Positions 25,602 to 36,130 of a DNA stretch of 64,000 bases are shown here, in pieces. The notes beneath the pieces were generated by a model. The model was given only the letters and a program-made list of their open reading frames with translations, made no database searches and was not told the DNA's origin. Within the stretch, counting starts at the first letter, position 1, and each line of letters starts with the position of its first letter. A program made the position numbers and the translations under genes. The stretch comes from Polytrichum commune. Taxonomy: Eukaryota > Streptophyta > Polytrichopsida > Polytrichales > Polytrichaceae. Location of the stretch: the NCBI GenBank assembly GCA_950295325.1, contig OX485805.1, positions 5,330,501-5,394,500 of the forward strand. Direction: 5' to 3'.

Positions 25602-25625
25602 CACTACTACAAAACACGTCTTTTA
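25602..25625 (+). repeat. 5' terminal inverted repeat of the CACTA element
   Basis: A 24-bp repeat starting CACTACTACAAAACACG, the reverse complement of 45752-45775 without mismatch. Preceded by the target duplication TTA. Confidence 0.95.
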
Positions 25626-26768
25626 CAACTGGGTTTTCCAACTCATACAAGTGAGAAAACCAGGACTTTATTGACGTGGAAAACGACCAGTCGCTCCGGA
25701 CAAGCAGTAAAGGAATATCGGACAGGACGTTCCCAATGGATACGTTCCCAATGGCAGTGAAGTTGGACTTGCGACGCGTGCCTTACTTCATAGAGTCATG
25801 TCCTATTTCACTATGTTTTGGCAATATAAGTAAGATACGACACATGTCCATATAACTCAACGAAGTGATACAATATCACGGGCACTAGTCATGTAAGGTT
25901 TTGTTTACTTCACTGAACAAAGTAATACAATGAAAAATATGTATACATACATTCCAAATTACTAGTGAACGATAAGAACGTGGTTGAAACAAATATGTAA
26001 CCACGTGGCTAAGATTAATTGAATTAATTCTCACACATTACTTATTCCAGTAATCGCGGACAACCAAGTGGGTAGTCAATAACGTTGCGTAGTTAGCTTC
26101 TTTGACTTTAGGTAGTAAATACATACAACAACTGCATATTTTCTTACTTCACGTCGTCATGTAAACATCACTATCTGGAGTGATGTTTACCTCAACCAGT
26201 GGTTTATGATCTACGTTGTTAGGTCATGTGGTTCACGAATGTCTTTTTTGTGTATTACTAGCAGTGAATTATACATGATATTGCCAAGTGTATGTGTAAT
26301 TGTACGTAGTAAGTGTCTGTGACTACCAAGAGTGAATACATATTTAGATGGCATATATTTCTTACTTGAAGTCGAAATATCTATATTACTATGTAACGTA
26401 ATGTAGACAACAAATTCTGGTATTTTTTGTACGTTGTGAGGTTATGTGGTTTTCACATGTTTTTAGTGTATATTACTGGTACTGCAGTGAATATCGACTG
26501 CGCTAAGTGGCATAATTAGGCTGCAACTGTGCGCGTTTACTGTTACTAGTAACATGCGGCTGACTCAACATAGTCATAAATTTATGGCATTAACAATATA
26601 TTGATATTTATCATACGAGGATCATCGCAAACATGATCATTTAGTTCAAAAACCAAATCATATTCATCCAATAGTGTCATGAATGTTTCACAAATTGCTT
26701 CTAACAATGGTAAACACTGAATTCCAAATGTCTGCAAATCAACCTAGATCTACAAATCCACTCCACAC
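25626..26768. repeat. 5' subterminal region of the CACTA element
   Basis: AT-rich, with recurring ACTTCACT.TGT-type and GTAAGTGTCTGTGACT-type motifs. The block GTCTGTGACT.CCAAGAGTGAATA.ATAT at 26318-26345 recurs at 29740-29770 and 42086-42118, which ties these parts to one element. Subterminal repeats are normally the binding sites of the CACTA accessory (TNPA) protein; binding is inferred here. Confidence 0.6.
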
Positions 26769-29700
26769 TCACGTAGCCGCACATAAATTTACACATTCGC
26801 TTAACCAAAGAATGTAATGGCCCTTCGCTTTGCCAATAGTAGTCACTGGAGGGTCGTCTCCAGTGAGAGGTTCGAGCAAAGGATAGTCGTCTTCAAGTGA
26901 CTCCGTGATGGCCAATGATACATAACCATTGCCAATCACCTTCCCATGCAACATCCCACCTGCTATATTTTGAACTACACCCTTCCCAATGGTTTTCGCT
27001 TTCGAATCCGGAGAATCATAGCCACGCAGGTAAACCAAGTCCCCCGTAGTCTGCACAATTCCCACGTACATATGTTACTGTTCCAAATTTTGAGCACGAA
27101 TCATACTATTTTGCTGGTGTTGATATTTGCAGATCAAAGAAATATTTAATCCAAAGTACTAAAGTTACATTGTCGTCATATCTACTTTGCTATGTCAGTT
27201 TTTCTTTACTATGTCAAGTAATGTTTACTATGACATGTCCAGTGGTGTTTACTATGTGCAGTAATGTTTACTATTTCATGTTTACTATGTCCAGTAATAT
27301 TTACTATGTCATGTTTACTATGTCCAGTAATGTTTACTGTGTCCAGTAATGCATCATCATTTTAATTAACCCTGCAGAAATATATGAAATGTGCTTCCAA
27401 ATTAAACATATAAATCATAATGAAAGCATCAACCACCTTAAGCCGAATTAAGTAAACAAATTGCATCTTAAATCCATAATGAAGTAATTGAGAAACTTAA
27501 ATTAATGTGCTTACTTGCACTTAGCTACCAGGCTTCATTAGTTTGACCGAATGCTCACCAAATCCTGAATGGGTGATGTCTTCTTTGACGCCTTTGTGCC
27601 AAGGGGAGGTTTGTCACCCCGGCGCTTGTCCGCCATTTCCTTGCCTCCTTCTTTCTCCGTTTTCTTCGAGACCTTTTTTAATGGGCTACCCCTGGATTTT
27701 TTTGCAATGTGCAATCAAAACTACATATATTTAACAGATATTTTTCTATGTGCTCAAAATATATTAGCCATTCTAGGCTCAATAGTCAACATAATTGGGG
27801 GAATTTACGTGACCACTTAAAGAGCACAAGACCTTCACTTTGATATTGAATAACATAGTCATATGAAGTTTGAAAATCTTGAGGTTTACATGGATTGGCT
27901 TTCATCTGACTTATGGTAGTAAATAGAAACAGTTACAATGAGCATTATCTCACTATTATTTTCACTATTCTATGTTTAGGCTACCTTTCGGTAGCAAGGG
28001 ACCGGCCTCTAGAGTAAGTTTCTGTAACTCGCTGAGCCGAGTACGCTTCGGCCTGGGTCCCGAAGCCGGCTTTCCACCGTCAGCCGATGTTGCTTGGACA
28101 ACTGACGGTACGCCGCCACTGGAAACGTCCGGTGCCTACAACCAACAACAAATTAAGAGCGCATTAAAGCCCAACATTGAGCTAAAGAAGATTACACTAT
28201 TACACATGAGGTTCTGAAATTTGGAAATGATAGATTTACGTAATGGAAACATATTTATTAGATGCCAATGCTTTCCAACGGAACCAATTCAAACCTCATA
28301 CTTGTTCAGCCTCGTCATGCAATGAGGAGGCTTTCTGGGAGCCGCAGGGGATCTCTAGGCTCAGTGAGGTGACCTTCTCACCTGCACTGCCAAAGTCCAT
28401 GGTCTTGCTTACCGGCTCCTTCGACTGAGAGCGTGCGGGTGGTGATACACTCTTACGGGAGTCTGCTATGCCTTTGTGATCACTGGAAGGTTGCTCTCCA
28501 CCTGAGGGAGCGCTGGCCATTCTTGAAACTGTGATGCCAAACTTGGCCATCACCAATTCAATCGAGCTCTGCATTGCATTAAATTTGTTTTCTAGGGCAT
28601 TAAACCTAAGGTCTATCTTTGCCCTTCTCTCCTCCATTCCGGCATCCCGAGTGCGACTTACGTGCGGCGATACTCCAAACCCGCCCTCATACTGGGCGTC
28701 GCTGACTCCCCCCCTCGACATATTGGAACTGTTTGGTCGGCCGCCTTTGGACTTGGAGGTGTTCTTGTCGTGGACAAGTTCATCCTCGACCTCGTCCTGC
28801 CGAGGGTCCCTGTTTAGTTCGGATGCCTACAAGATCAATCATGAAATACTCGCATTTAGATAAATTGAACACCTATCTTTGCTCTATCCGCTGATGGTTA
28901 ACTGTACAAAGTAACATCCAGAGCCTAATTGTCACGTCTACTGTGCATAGTTATAGGTGCATAGTAACATACAATTTCGCATAGTTAAAGGTTCATAGTA
29001 ACATACAACTTAACATTAACTTTGAACTGAACACTTGTTTTCAACTATGCTAATATTTGGAGGTCACATTTATGTCTAGCACTTACCATCACGGTAAAGA
29101 ATAGGGTGGTAACAACACTAATTATAATCATCGATACTCAAATATTACAATGAATTTACACTAATAACTCAAGCTTGCTCACCAGCCGGGCTCGGACCTC
29201 CCCTTCGGAGCGTCCAAAGGTAGAGACCTTCTTAACGCACTTCCTCGCCTCCCTCATCACATTCGCTTGATAGATTTTGCGAGGATCGCGTGTCAGCTCA
29301 ACCATGTGTTGCCAGTGGTCCAATCGAATAGACTCATGTCTGCATAAACCTTTTAATATGCGCATCTTCATCTGCGCTCTCTTACTTTTCAGCTGCTGAC
29401 CTAGGTTAGATTTGAAAACTTCATACCTCAACACCCTCGTTTCTCCTCTCGAGCCGCGATACTCCCAGTTCTCCTTCATCCGTGTGAATATGTTGTCGAG
29501 AGCCATTTCGGACTGATCATTTACGTTGTCCACGCTCCAGTCCAGATCGCTGGAGTAGCCTCGCAGCGCGTTCAGCCACTGCGGCCTATACACACCGCTG
29601 GGATTGCCTACAAAAAACTATACGAATCAGCTACAAACCTCCTTCAACAAATAACAATAGTCATATGTTAAGGGCATACACATTATATTGTCACAGGTTG

Positions 29701-30388
29701 TAGTAGGCACTAACTCTACGTAGTAATCATCTGCGACTGCTCAGAGTGAATACATATAGTAATGGGTTATATCTCTTACTTCAATGAGTGATAAACACTT
29801 TACTATGTCAAGTAACGTTGACAACAAGGTCTCGTATTACTACAAGTAGTGAGGTACATATCGACTTCGCTAAGTCTATAGAATGCAAATGAATTCGGTT
29901 ACTGTAACGAGTAACATGCAGATCACTCAACTTAGTCGTATGTTTATAGCATGCATAATATGTTTACACTTATCATACCAAGATCATTGTGTTGAGTCAT
30001 ATTCTTATTGACAACATGTTATGCAGCGATAGTTCTTGAAGTTTGGATGCCTAAGAAAACATCTAATTAACATTGGATAAAATACTAAGTTGGATATGGT
30101 TTACCGTTATCGTCAAGATCGACAACAAATCTTGGCTTTCCCTCCCTTGCTCTCTCATCGAATTCATCCCGGCATGCTTTATTCGCTGCCCTCCTCTTCG
30201 CCTTCATCTGCGAGTTGCGATTAGTAGTCCTTCGCCATTTTCCCTCTCCTCCATCTTCCTCTTCATCGCTGCTATCCTCCCTCACCGAGTGGCGGCATGA
30301 TGTTAATGCCAACTCCCGTTTCATAATCAACAACTCTTTCTTTTCTATCTCTAAAGCCAGCTTGGCTGCACTACTATCCTTGGGAGTT
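26769..30388 (-). CDS. CACTA accessory protein gene (TNPA/Transposase_24-like), multi-exon, 5' end missing
   Basis: Minus-strand gene inside the CACTA element. Exons: 30388-30105 (acidic then basic, SSDEEEDGGEGKWRR), 29607-29183 (MKMRILKGLCRHESIRLDHW, then VMREARKCVKKV, resembling the Transposase_24 region of plant En/Spm proteins), 28826-28302 (coiled-coil-like FNALENKFNAMQSSIELVMA, then Ser/Pro-rich), 28135-27985 (basic, PRPKRTRLSELQKL), about 27690-27555 (lysine-rich, nuclear-localisation-like) and about 27046-26769 (GKVIGNGYVSLAI..., resembling the C-terminal DUF8039-type domain of CACTA proteins). The first four exons join in phase; the fifth junction does not match by one base, so an indel or another splice site is likely. 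The first exon was not found. Probable role: DNA-binding accessory protein for transposition. Confidence 0.6.
27225..27350. repeat. Short tandem repeat, TTTACTATGTCCAGTAATG-type unit
   Basis: About six imperfect copies of a unit near 19-22 bases (TTTACTATGTCCAGTAATG with variants) lie in an intron of the accessory gene. Scattered single copies of TTACTATGT.AAGTAA occur elsewhere in the element. It resembles subterminal-repeat material expanded in tandem. Confidence 0.65.
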
Positions 30389-30469
30389 CTGGTACCTTAT
30401 ATAGTCATATGTTAAGGACATAGAGTACAGCTTAGGGTTGCATCCATTTCAGGCCCACTTACCTTGCTG

Positions 30470-31013
30470 GAAATTAGAACCTGCACTGCAATATCCACCA
30501 GGATTCACGAACTCAAAACGCAGTAAATAGGTGACTCGCTCAGTTTGGAATGCCTCACAATCCGAGTCCTGGCAGGTTCTAGTTACTGAAGAATTAAACC
30601 AGGCTCGCAAACTTTGAGCTTTTCGACTAGCTAGTACTCTTCACCAGCAAACCTGCTTACCCACTTCAGAGGCTCCATTGCACTTGTAGAAACTGCGCCA
30701 GTACTAGAGTAAGAGCTTGATGAAAAGTCACTGTGGATCAACACATGCATAATGGAATTTATAGCTGGAAAAACCTACTTACATTGAAATATTATCCACC
30801 AGAAACTCAAAACTAGGTGACCCACCACCCAGTTTGGGGTGCCTCAGGCTCAAAGTCCACAATCTCCCAGGGGCATATTCTACTGACTGAATTAGTAAAA
30901 CTCACCGGCATAGAACTTTGGAACCCTAGTAGTCCTTCCCCAACAGCAAATCTACCCACTTCAGCATGTAGAGGTTCGAACTTGAAGAAGATGGATATTG
31001 CAGACTTACTAAA
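30470..31013 (-). repeat. Diverged tandem duplication of about 300 bp
   Basis: The halves 30470-30770 and 30775-31013 share ordered blocks: TTTGG.{1,2}TGCCTCA, CTGA.GAATTA, TACCCACTTCAG, and AATATTATCCACCAG/AATATCCACCAGG. The right half is open on the minus strand (ISIFFKFEPLHAEVGRFAVG and on). The left half is broken. Function unknown. A related third piece lies at 35591-35760. Confidence 0.5.
30964..31013 (+). repeat. Exact 50-bp direct repeat, left copy
   Basis: Identical over 50 bases to 35591-35640 (starts GCATGTAGAGGTTCGAAC). The two copies bracket the 4.58-kb block that carries the HAL3 and MVD fragments and the orphan CACTA end. Confidence 0.85.
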
Positions 31014-32405
31014 TAATGGACTAGTGTTATGTAGACACCTACATTTGAGTGGAATATGGTGACACTTGCAACCAAGAATGGACACCACCAAAACATGCGT
31101 TATGGTGAGATTGGACTATGTGCTGAAATGGAAACTATTTTTACTTCAACACATTCAAAGGGCCTATGTGATCACTTAAAAGAGGAAGAAGAATCTTCAC
31201 TTTGACCTCTTATAACTTTTGCATTTCAACTTTGATTTTGACAATTTGAAACAACAATCTTCATGGTTCACAACTGTTCACCTCATTGAATAAGGCAATT
31301 CATGGTCCCATCCAACAGCCAAAAGTGTGTGCAGTCGGAAGTAAACCTCATAAGATAATCATTAGAGTACAACCAGGAACCTACTCAAAGAGAGGCATTG
31401 TGTTATCAAATACTATACGATGGAAGAATCTTCACAACAATGTGCATGTTAGCAGATTGAATGACATATAAAGGCAGATTGGTCATGGGTTAGATGCGAG
31501 ATTGAACTGCCACCTTCTTTAAGACTTGGGACACCTATTGCCTATCATTCAGATGGGAAGGCAGAGAGCAAGAGAGATGACTCCAATGTTGCCACTGGCA
31601 TGAAGTATGGTGTTGCTTCATCTTTGAGTTGGTCTCATTCTATATGTAATCCTGAATCAGGTATGGAGATTTTCAAGGCCCTCAAAGACTATTGCCTGCT
31701 TTAAAAGGTGAACACCTTGAAAGGGTGGAGGCAAGCTGGACTGAACCTACCTATCTCCCCTAAACCCCCTAGGTTCCCACGTTGTTTGGTTGTAAGCTAA
31801 ATTGGATGCCAAAGTGATATCATTAAGTCTTCCCATAAGGCTATATTGGGCTACTTTCATACCACTTGAAAAAATCTGAGTTTACATATGTGATAAAAAT
31901 GAATAAATCTTATTTTTGCAAACAGCCTCATGAGAACCTTTATTATTAGCCTACCAAGTCTTTGTTTGATGAAATAGTCGTTTAAACCAAAACCTTACGA
32001 GGGTGAGAGGTGATGAATATGCACCATACTCTTGCATTCATTGCAGCAAATATGCAGACCATATGTCTATACATCACACTTTGCAGCTTACAATTCATAT
32101 AGCAAAATCAAAATATAAGTATTTAAAGACCCACGTCTGACATGAAAGTCAACAATTTGTAGTATTAACTTGCGAATAGCTGCAGCAAAACAATGAGCTT
32201 TTCAATCTAAAGCAACAAACACCTGAATTGCTGGACCTGACCCTGGACACTACATACCTTAGCGTAATGTCAGCCATCAGCCTATGACAATTCAATTCTT
32301 GACTAAGATCTCCACTGAGAGCTTAGACTTATATTTTCGTTCAAACAGTCAATTAAAACTGCAGAATGACAAAACTTGGAAAACTCAAACAAACGAGATG
32401 TGCAC
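31014..32405. other. Captured or unclassified sequence; one possible plus-strand exon
   Basis: Contains R2-related blocks at 31100-31220. A plus-strand open stretch at about 31500-31635 (PIAYHSDGKAESKRDDSNVA, then YGVASSLSWSHS) ends at a GTATGG donor-like site and reads like an exon. I do not recognise it. It may be another captured gene fragment. Confidence 0.3.
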
Positions 32406-33074
32406 CTTTGCAAGTGTAATAGCAGACGGGTCCAATGAGCATGGGATCAGCCCACTTGCGAAGCTCTAAGGTATGTGGTTGTTCTTCAGTTTTTTGTACA
32501 TGTTCTCCAACTTCTACCAATTAAATTAACACAACACAACCTGTGGTACATTAGCAAATCTACAATGAAGCAGCAGCAGAAATCAGATTGAGAATGGGAC
32601 CAACTCTATTTAGTTATGGTTATCAGAAGTGCAAGTTTGTTGATTCCTTAACTGATCACATAGGTCCTCCCAGATGTATTCAATATTGAGTGTGGAGTAG
32701 TTAATTAAAACGTAGTCCAACCTCTGATATATACATGTCTTTATAATGTTTGTTCTTTGATCCTCAGATAACCACACACCAATCTAATATAGGTGGTTGG
32801 TTAAGAAAAATAACCAAATAACACTCGCACACCTTATGTGAAGAATGTTGTCTCCTATTTTGCTCCAGCTTGAGGACTCATCTTCATCTGTATATAGTTT
32901 CACACTGGCAGGCAACCCACTTGTGTCCATAAAACGCAATGCAGGTTGTGAGGCCACTGCTCTTAATTCCGCCAAATCTGATAGACTATCAGCCAGAATT
33001 TCAAACTTCTTGCACCTACTCTGCCACTTGCTGCTAAAACAATCCAAGGCTGCCAAACTCCCCATTTCTCCCAC
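32406..33074 (-). pseudogene. Captured fragment of a HAL3-like phosphopantothenoylcysteine decarboxylase gene
   Basis: Minus-strand exon remnant, about 33074-32840. It begins MGEMGSLAALDCF (compare GSVAAIKF of HAL3), continues LAELRAVASQPALRFMD and ASVKLYTDEDESSSWSKIGD, and ends at LHI. A second remnant at 32465-32406 reads ELRKWADPMLI, then PSAITLAK in a shifted frame, matching the HAL3 stretch HIELRRWADVLVIAPLSANTLGK. The intron between them is kept. Lesions: an apparent extra A at the first exon's end (AAG|GTGTGC) and a 2-base loss before PSAI. The downstream part of the enzyme, including the flavin/substrate region, is absent. In hosts the enzyme makes 4'-phosphopantetheine for coenzyme A; here it is a non-functional passenger. 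Confidence 0.8.
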
Positions 33075-33196
33075 TCTAGTAGGGTTCAGGTGATCTCTTG
33101 TCCCTAAACCCTAATGACAAGATCTCAATGAAGCGGCATTGATTTTCACATCCAACATCACTTGAATTTATATCCATTGAAGATCCAACAATGAAC
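32466..33196. other. Retained intron and 5' flank of the HAL3 fragment, with an R2-like insertion
   Basis: The intron between the two HAL3 exon remnants (about 32466-32838) contains R2-like sequence at 32700-32835 (TTCTTTGATCCTCAGATAACC). That R2 copies also sit in OTU-gene introns suggests both were host introns before capture. Confidence 0.45.
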
Positions 33197-33637
33197 CTAA
33201 GAGGAAAAAAAGATTGATGGAGACCATCCGCATGTCCTTATGATATGCATATTCAATTCAATGCAGATAAATGGCATGCAAAAAATTTCAAAGAGAAAGT
33301 GAGCAGCCACATGAAAGAGATTGCTAACTAGATCATCCACAGGATCCGTGAACTTACATGATGCATTGACCAAAAAATGACAATCATTGTTCCCACTGCA
33401 TAGCTCCTTCAAAAATAAAACTCAGCACTGAGAATAGAATGCACATTTTACGCCTGTGAGCATGATTGATTGAGACTATGGCAATCAGTTGGTGACTAAT
33501 GAATGAGTTAGAATACCATAGAGTGCTTCCGCATTCGGCTTTTTAATTGATGATTGTTCTTAAACTTTTGCCACGTGGCAGTCTTACATTGTTTGAGACC
33601 ATTCAAATTCCACATGGAAATTATAGTTGGCCATCAA

Positions 33638-33682
33638 GTAGTGAAGTAGGTGTTGGAATAAAAGACGTGTTTTGTAGTAGTG
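33638..33682 (+). repeat. Orphan CACTA 3' terminus inside the element
   Basis: These 45 bases match 45731-45775 with one mismatch, including the complete 24-bp terminal repeat (33659-33682). The orientation is that of a 3' end. The flanking bases are CCT, not TTA, so it is not the partner of the 5' end at 25602. No second 5' terminus was found upstream. It looks like the tail of another family member carried in with the captured DNA. Confidence 0.85.
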
Positions 33683-33974
33683 CCTCTACACAAACTTATT
33701 ATTTCCGAAGAATGGGAGCATTTGGATGTGCATGAACTTAAGTTGGCAGCTAAAAGGCGAAAGAGTAGGATGCCCTACGTCAAAAGAAGACTTATCATTC
33801 AAAAGACACTGACAACTGCAGATGTTTTGTCTAACCTACAAGAATGAGACTACTAATCCTAATTCCTGATGCTACTGGATTTCAATTTGGACAAGAATAA
33901 AATAAAACGTAAAAAACAGCTCAAACCCAAATTTGGGTGAAGAAATGGATTGTGCGTAAAGAAAAGATGGTCAC
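33683..33974. other. No gene recognised
   Basis: A short stretch between the orphan terminus and the MVD fragment. A plus-strand string around 33745-33835 looks loosely copia-like (it resembles a T.DMLT tail) but is too short to call. Confidence 0.3.
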
Positions 33975-34137
33975 CTAAGCATGGAAAGGCAGCAGCCGAG
34001 GAAGCCAAGCGAGCAGCAGTTGTAAAGTTGTTTTCTGATGCGATATGGATGTGAATGTTGCTCCAGTCTTCTTTGCAGATGCTCTTGCTGGTGTAATCGA
34101 TTACCACTACATTGGCCCCAACACGAATCCAAAGCTC
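33975..34137 (-). pseudogene. Captured exon of diphosphomevalonate decarboxylase (MVD)
   Basis: One minus-strand exon between an AG acceptor (about 34137) and a GTGACC donor (33974). It reads [20 protein letters not shown], then [20 protein letters not shown] and AAAFPCL. This matches the plant MVD core '[33 protein letters not shown]'. The conserved [8 protein letters not shown] ATP-loop is altered to RLASSAAA, and the Pro of NNFPTAAG is Thr, so it has decayed or drifted. No other MVD exon was recognised within 2 kb. The host enzyme makes isopentenyl diphosphate in the mevalonate pathway; this copy is a passenger. Confidence 0.8.
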
Positions 34138-35590
34138 TAGTCAAATCTATCTACAAATACACATTCTCTTACAAGAGGACACTAACATATCACATAGACA
34201 TCAAGTAATCAGAGGTCATCAGAATAAATCCATCGACTCCTCAAAATGAAGTGGCCTTCAAGAATACAGCACATTGCATCATTCTGTGGCATCCACTAGG
34301 CTCCTGCAAGCACCCACCCTCACATGTTTCCCACTTTCTGTGAAATTTGACAATTTCCCCAGGACCCCACACCTGCAACCCTAAAGTTGTCTAGCGAAGA
34401 CAAGTTGTCCAGATTTTGCAAAAATTGGAGAACATGTTCAGAGCTAACAGACTGCTGTTGCACTCAAATTGCAACACGTTGTTCACATCAGTAGGCTCGC
34501 CAAGACGCCACCTTTCAATCACTGCAGACGTGGACAAAAGGGTGATGAGTCGATCAAAGGCACTCTCTTCACAGGACTGAAAACCCTGGATCTCCTGGTT
34601 GCGCTAATTTCGTAGTGTAAACAAATTTAGTATAACCTGCACTCATTTCCCACACTGAATGGAATAATCAGTGTAGTACCCGCAAGAGAAGGGCCGATCA
34701 ATGTTATGAACCAAAATTAGCAACTGTTCAAATTCTACGTAACCATGATCACAGATACAAAATATTAAGCAAACTATTTGTGATGAGAGGAGCACATGTG
34801 TATTTAAGAACGGATTCAATGTAAAGAAATCCTCACTGGGCTGCAAATCTTAAGACACATCGAAACAATGATGTCACAAGCGTCAATCTGATGAAATCCT
34901 GGAAATGGGTCAGTTGTGTTTGTCTACGCAAGTGAGTGTGCAGTAATCCAAAGAAGTCGAACAACATTGGATGTCATTACAAACTGAATTCGCTGTGGTA
35001 ATTTGTTGTTACACCAGTAAATGTGACATTGGAACAAAAATATCTACGCCGTAAGGGAATTTTGGCAGCCATCAGAAAGGCCTACAACTTCATGACATAA
35101 GCCCTTCGGCTCCAGGAACCTGTAGTGTTGCCTCCACAACGATAGTAGAACAGCTGAATGAATGAGCTTTGAAGACACCAAGAAAATAAATTGATCTGTA
35201 GGGAAGGCCAATCTAGATCTGTTCACAGTCAAGGACTCTGCATCGACATCCCAGTATTCAAATCAAGATGGTAAGCACAATTGGCCCAGCTACAAATTAG
35301 TCCAAAGGGCATCACCGCATTTCTATGACGATCTCTGGCTACGAAAAGCTTGACTAAGGTTTTAGACACTGCAAATAAGTAGAGCGTTTGTCAAATCTTT
35401 TGTCATGACTTAAAAGCCGAAGAAATTTGGAGAGACAACGTCCAGAAGAGGATGACTGTATAAGTAGACATTTTTAAGTGAACGACCTGACCGATCAATA
35501 GCTTTCTTTCAGGACACAAAAGGTGACCCACCAGGATGTACCTTTGACTCTGTCACTCATTGAAGGGAAACAATAGACAGACAATGGTCG
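34138..35590. other. Unclassified captured sequence
   Basis: No further MVD exon or other gene recognised. A minus-strand open frame at 35044-35232 has no motif. It may represent introns or flank of the captured MVD gene. Confidence 0.35.
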
Positions 35591-35640
35591 GCATGTAGAG
35601 GTTCGAACTTGAAGAAGATGGATATTGCAGACTTACTAAA
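35591..35640 (+). repeat. Exact 50-bp direct repeat, right copy
   Basis: Identical to 30964-31013. The sequence continuing to about 35760 still resembles the 30720-30820 tandem unit (GATCAA..ACA..GCAT, GAAAAAACTTACA.T). Confidence 0.85.
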
Positions 35641-35911
35641 GAAAGAGCATGAAGAAAGCCACTCCGGATCAATTACACACTGCATCGACATGGAGTTCTG
35701 GCTAGAAAAAACTTACACTGCAACATACATAATCCCCCAAGAACTTGACTCGAAAAAGGTGCAGTACAACTCGATCAAGGGAGCCAACTCCGGCCAACTC
35801 ACCAAATCTCGCTACTCCGGCGAAGACTGTGGCTGAAAAAACCCTAAGCTTTCCCTGCCCGTTGCCAACAACCAGAATTCATCCATTCCCACCTTCGCTA
35901 AATGCTGTTGA

Positions 35912-35970
35912 AACCTCAAAGCTGCACACAACCTCAAAGCTACACACAACCTCAAAGCTGCACACAACCT
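35912..35970 (+). repeat. 18-bp tandem repeat, 3.5 units
   Basis: The unit AACCTCAAAGCTGCACAC is repeated three times (one G-to-A change in the middle unit), then a partial copy. It lies in a GC- and CpG-richer patch (35740-36130) unlike its surroundings, which could be a captured promoter or 5' UTR. The encoded TSKLHT repeat is not taken as a gene. Confidence 0.75.
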
Positions 35971-36130
35971 CTGCGGTTGGGTCTCCGCTGCGTCCACGAG
36001 AGCTTCCGCTAGGGTCACCGCGTCTAGCAAGCTTCCCCTAGGGTCGGAGCCAGTCTTGCGGTCATCGTGCCCAGTCTTCACACGGTGGCATTCGCCGTTC
36101 ACACGAGAGCCCAAGGTGCTTTACGGCTGC

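Noticed and set aside
28531-28863. Plus-strand open frame in the accessory gene
   Set aside because: The minus strand gives consistent splice sites and phases across exons; this frame does not.
25602-33682. An 8.08-kb CACTA element ending at the internal terminus
   Set aside because: Flanking bases are TTA and CCT, so there is no target duplication. The 25602-45775 pairing has TTA on both sides.
35745-36041. Open frame with TSKLHT repeats
   Set aside because: It is explained by an 18-bp tandem repeat; no other support.
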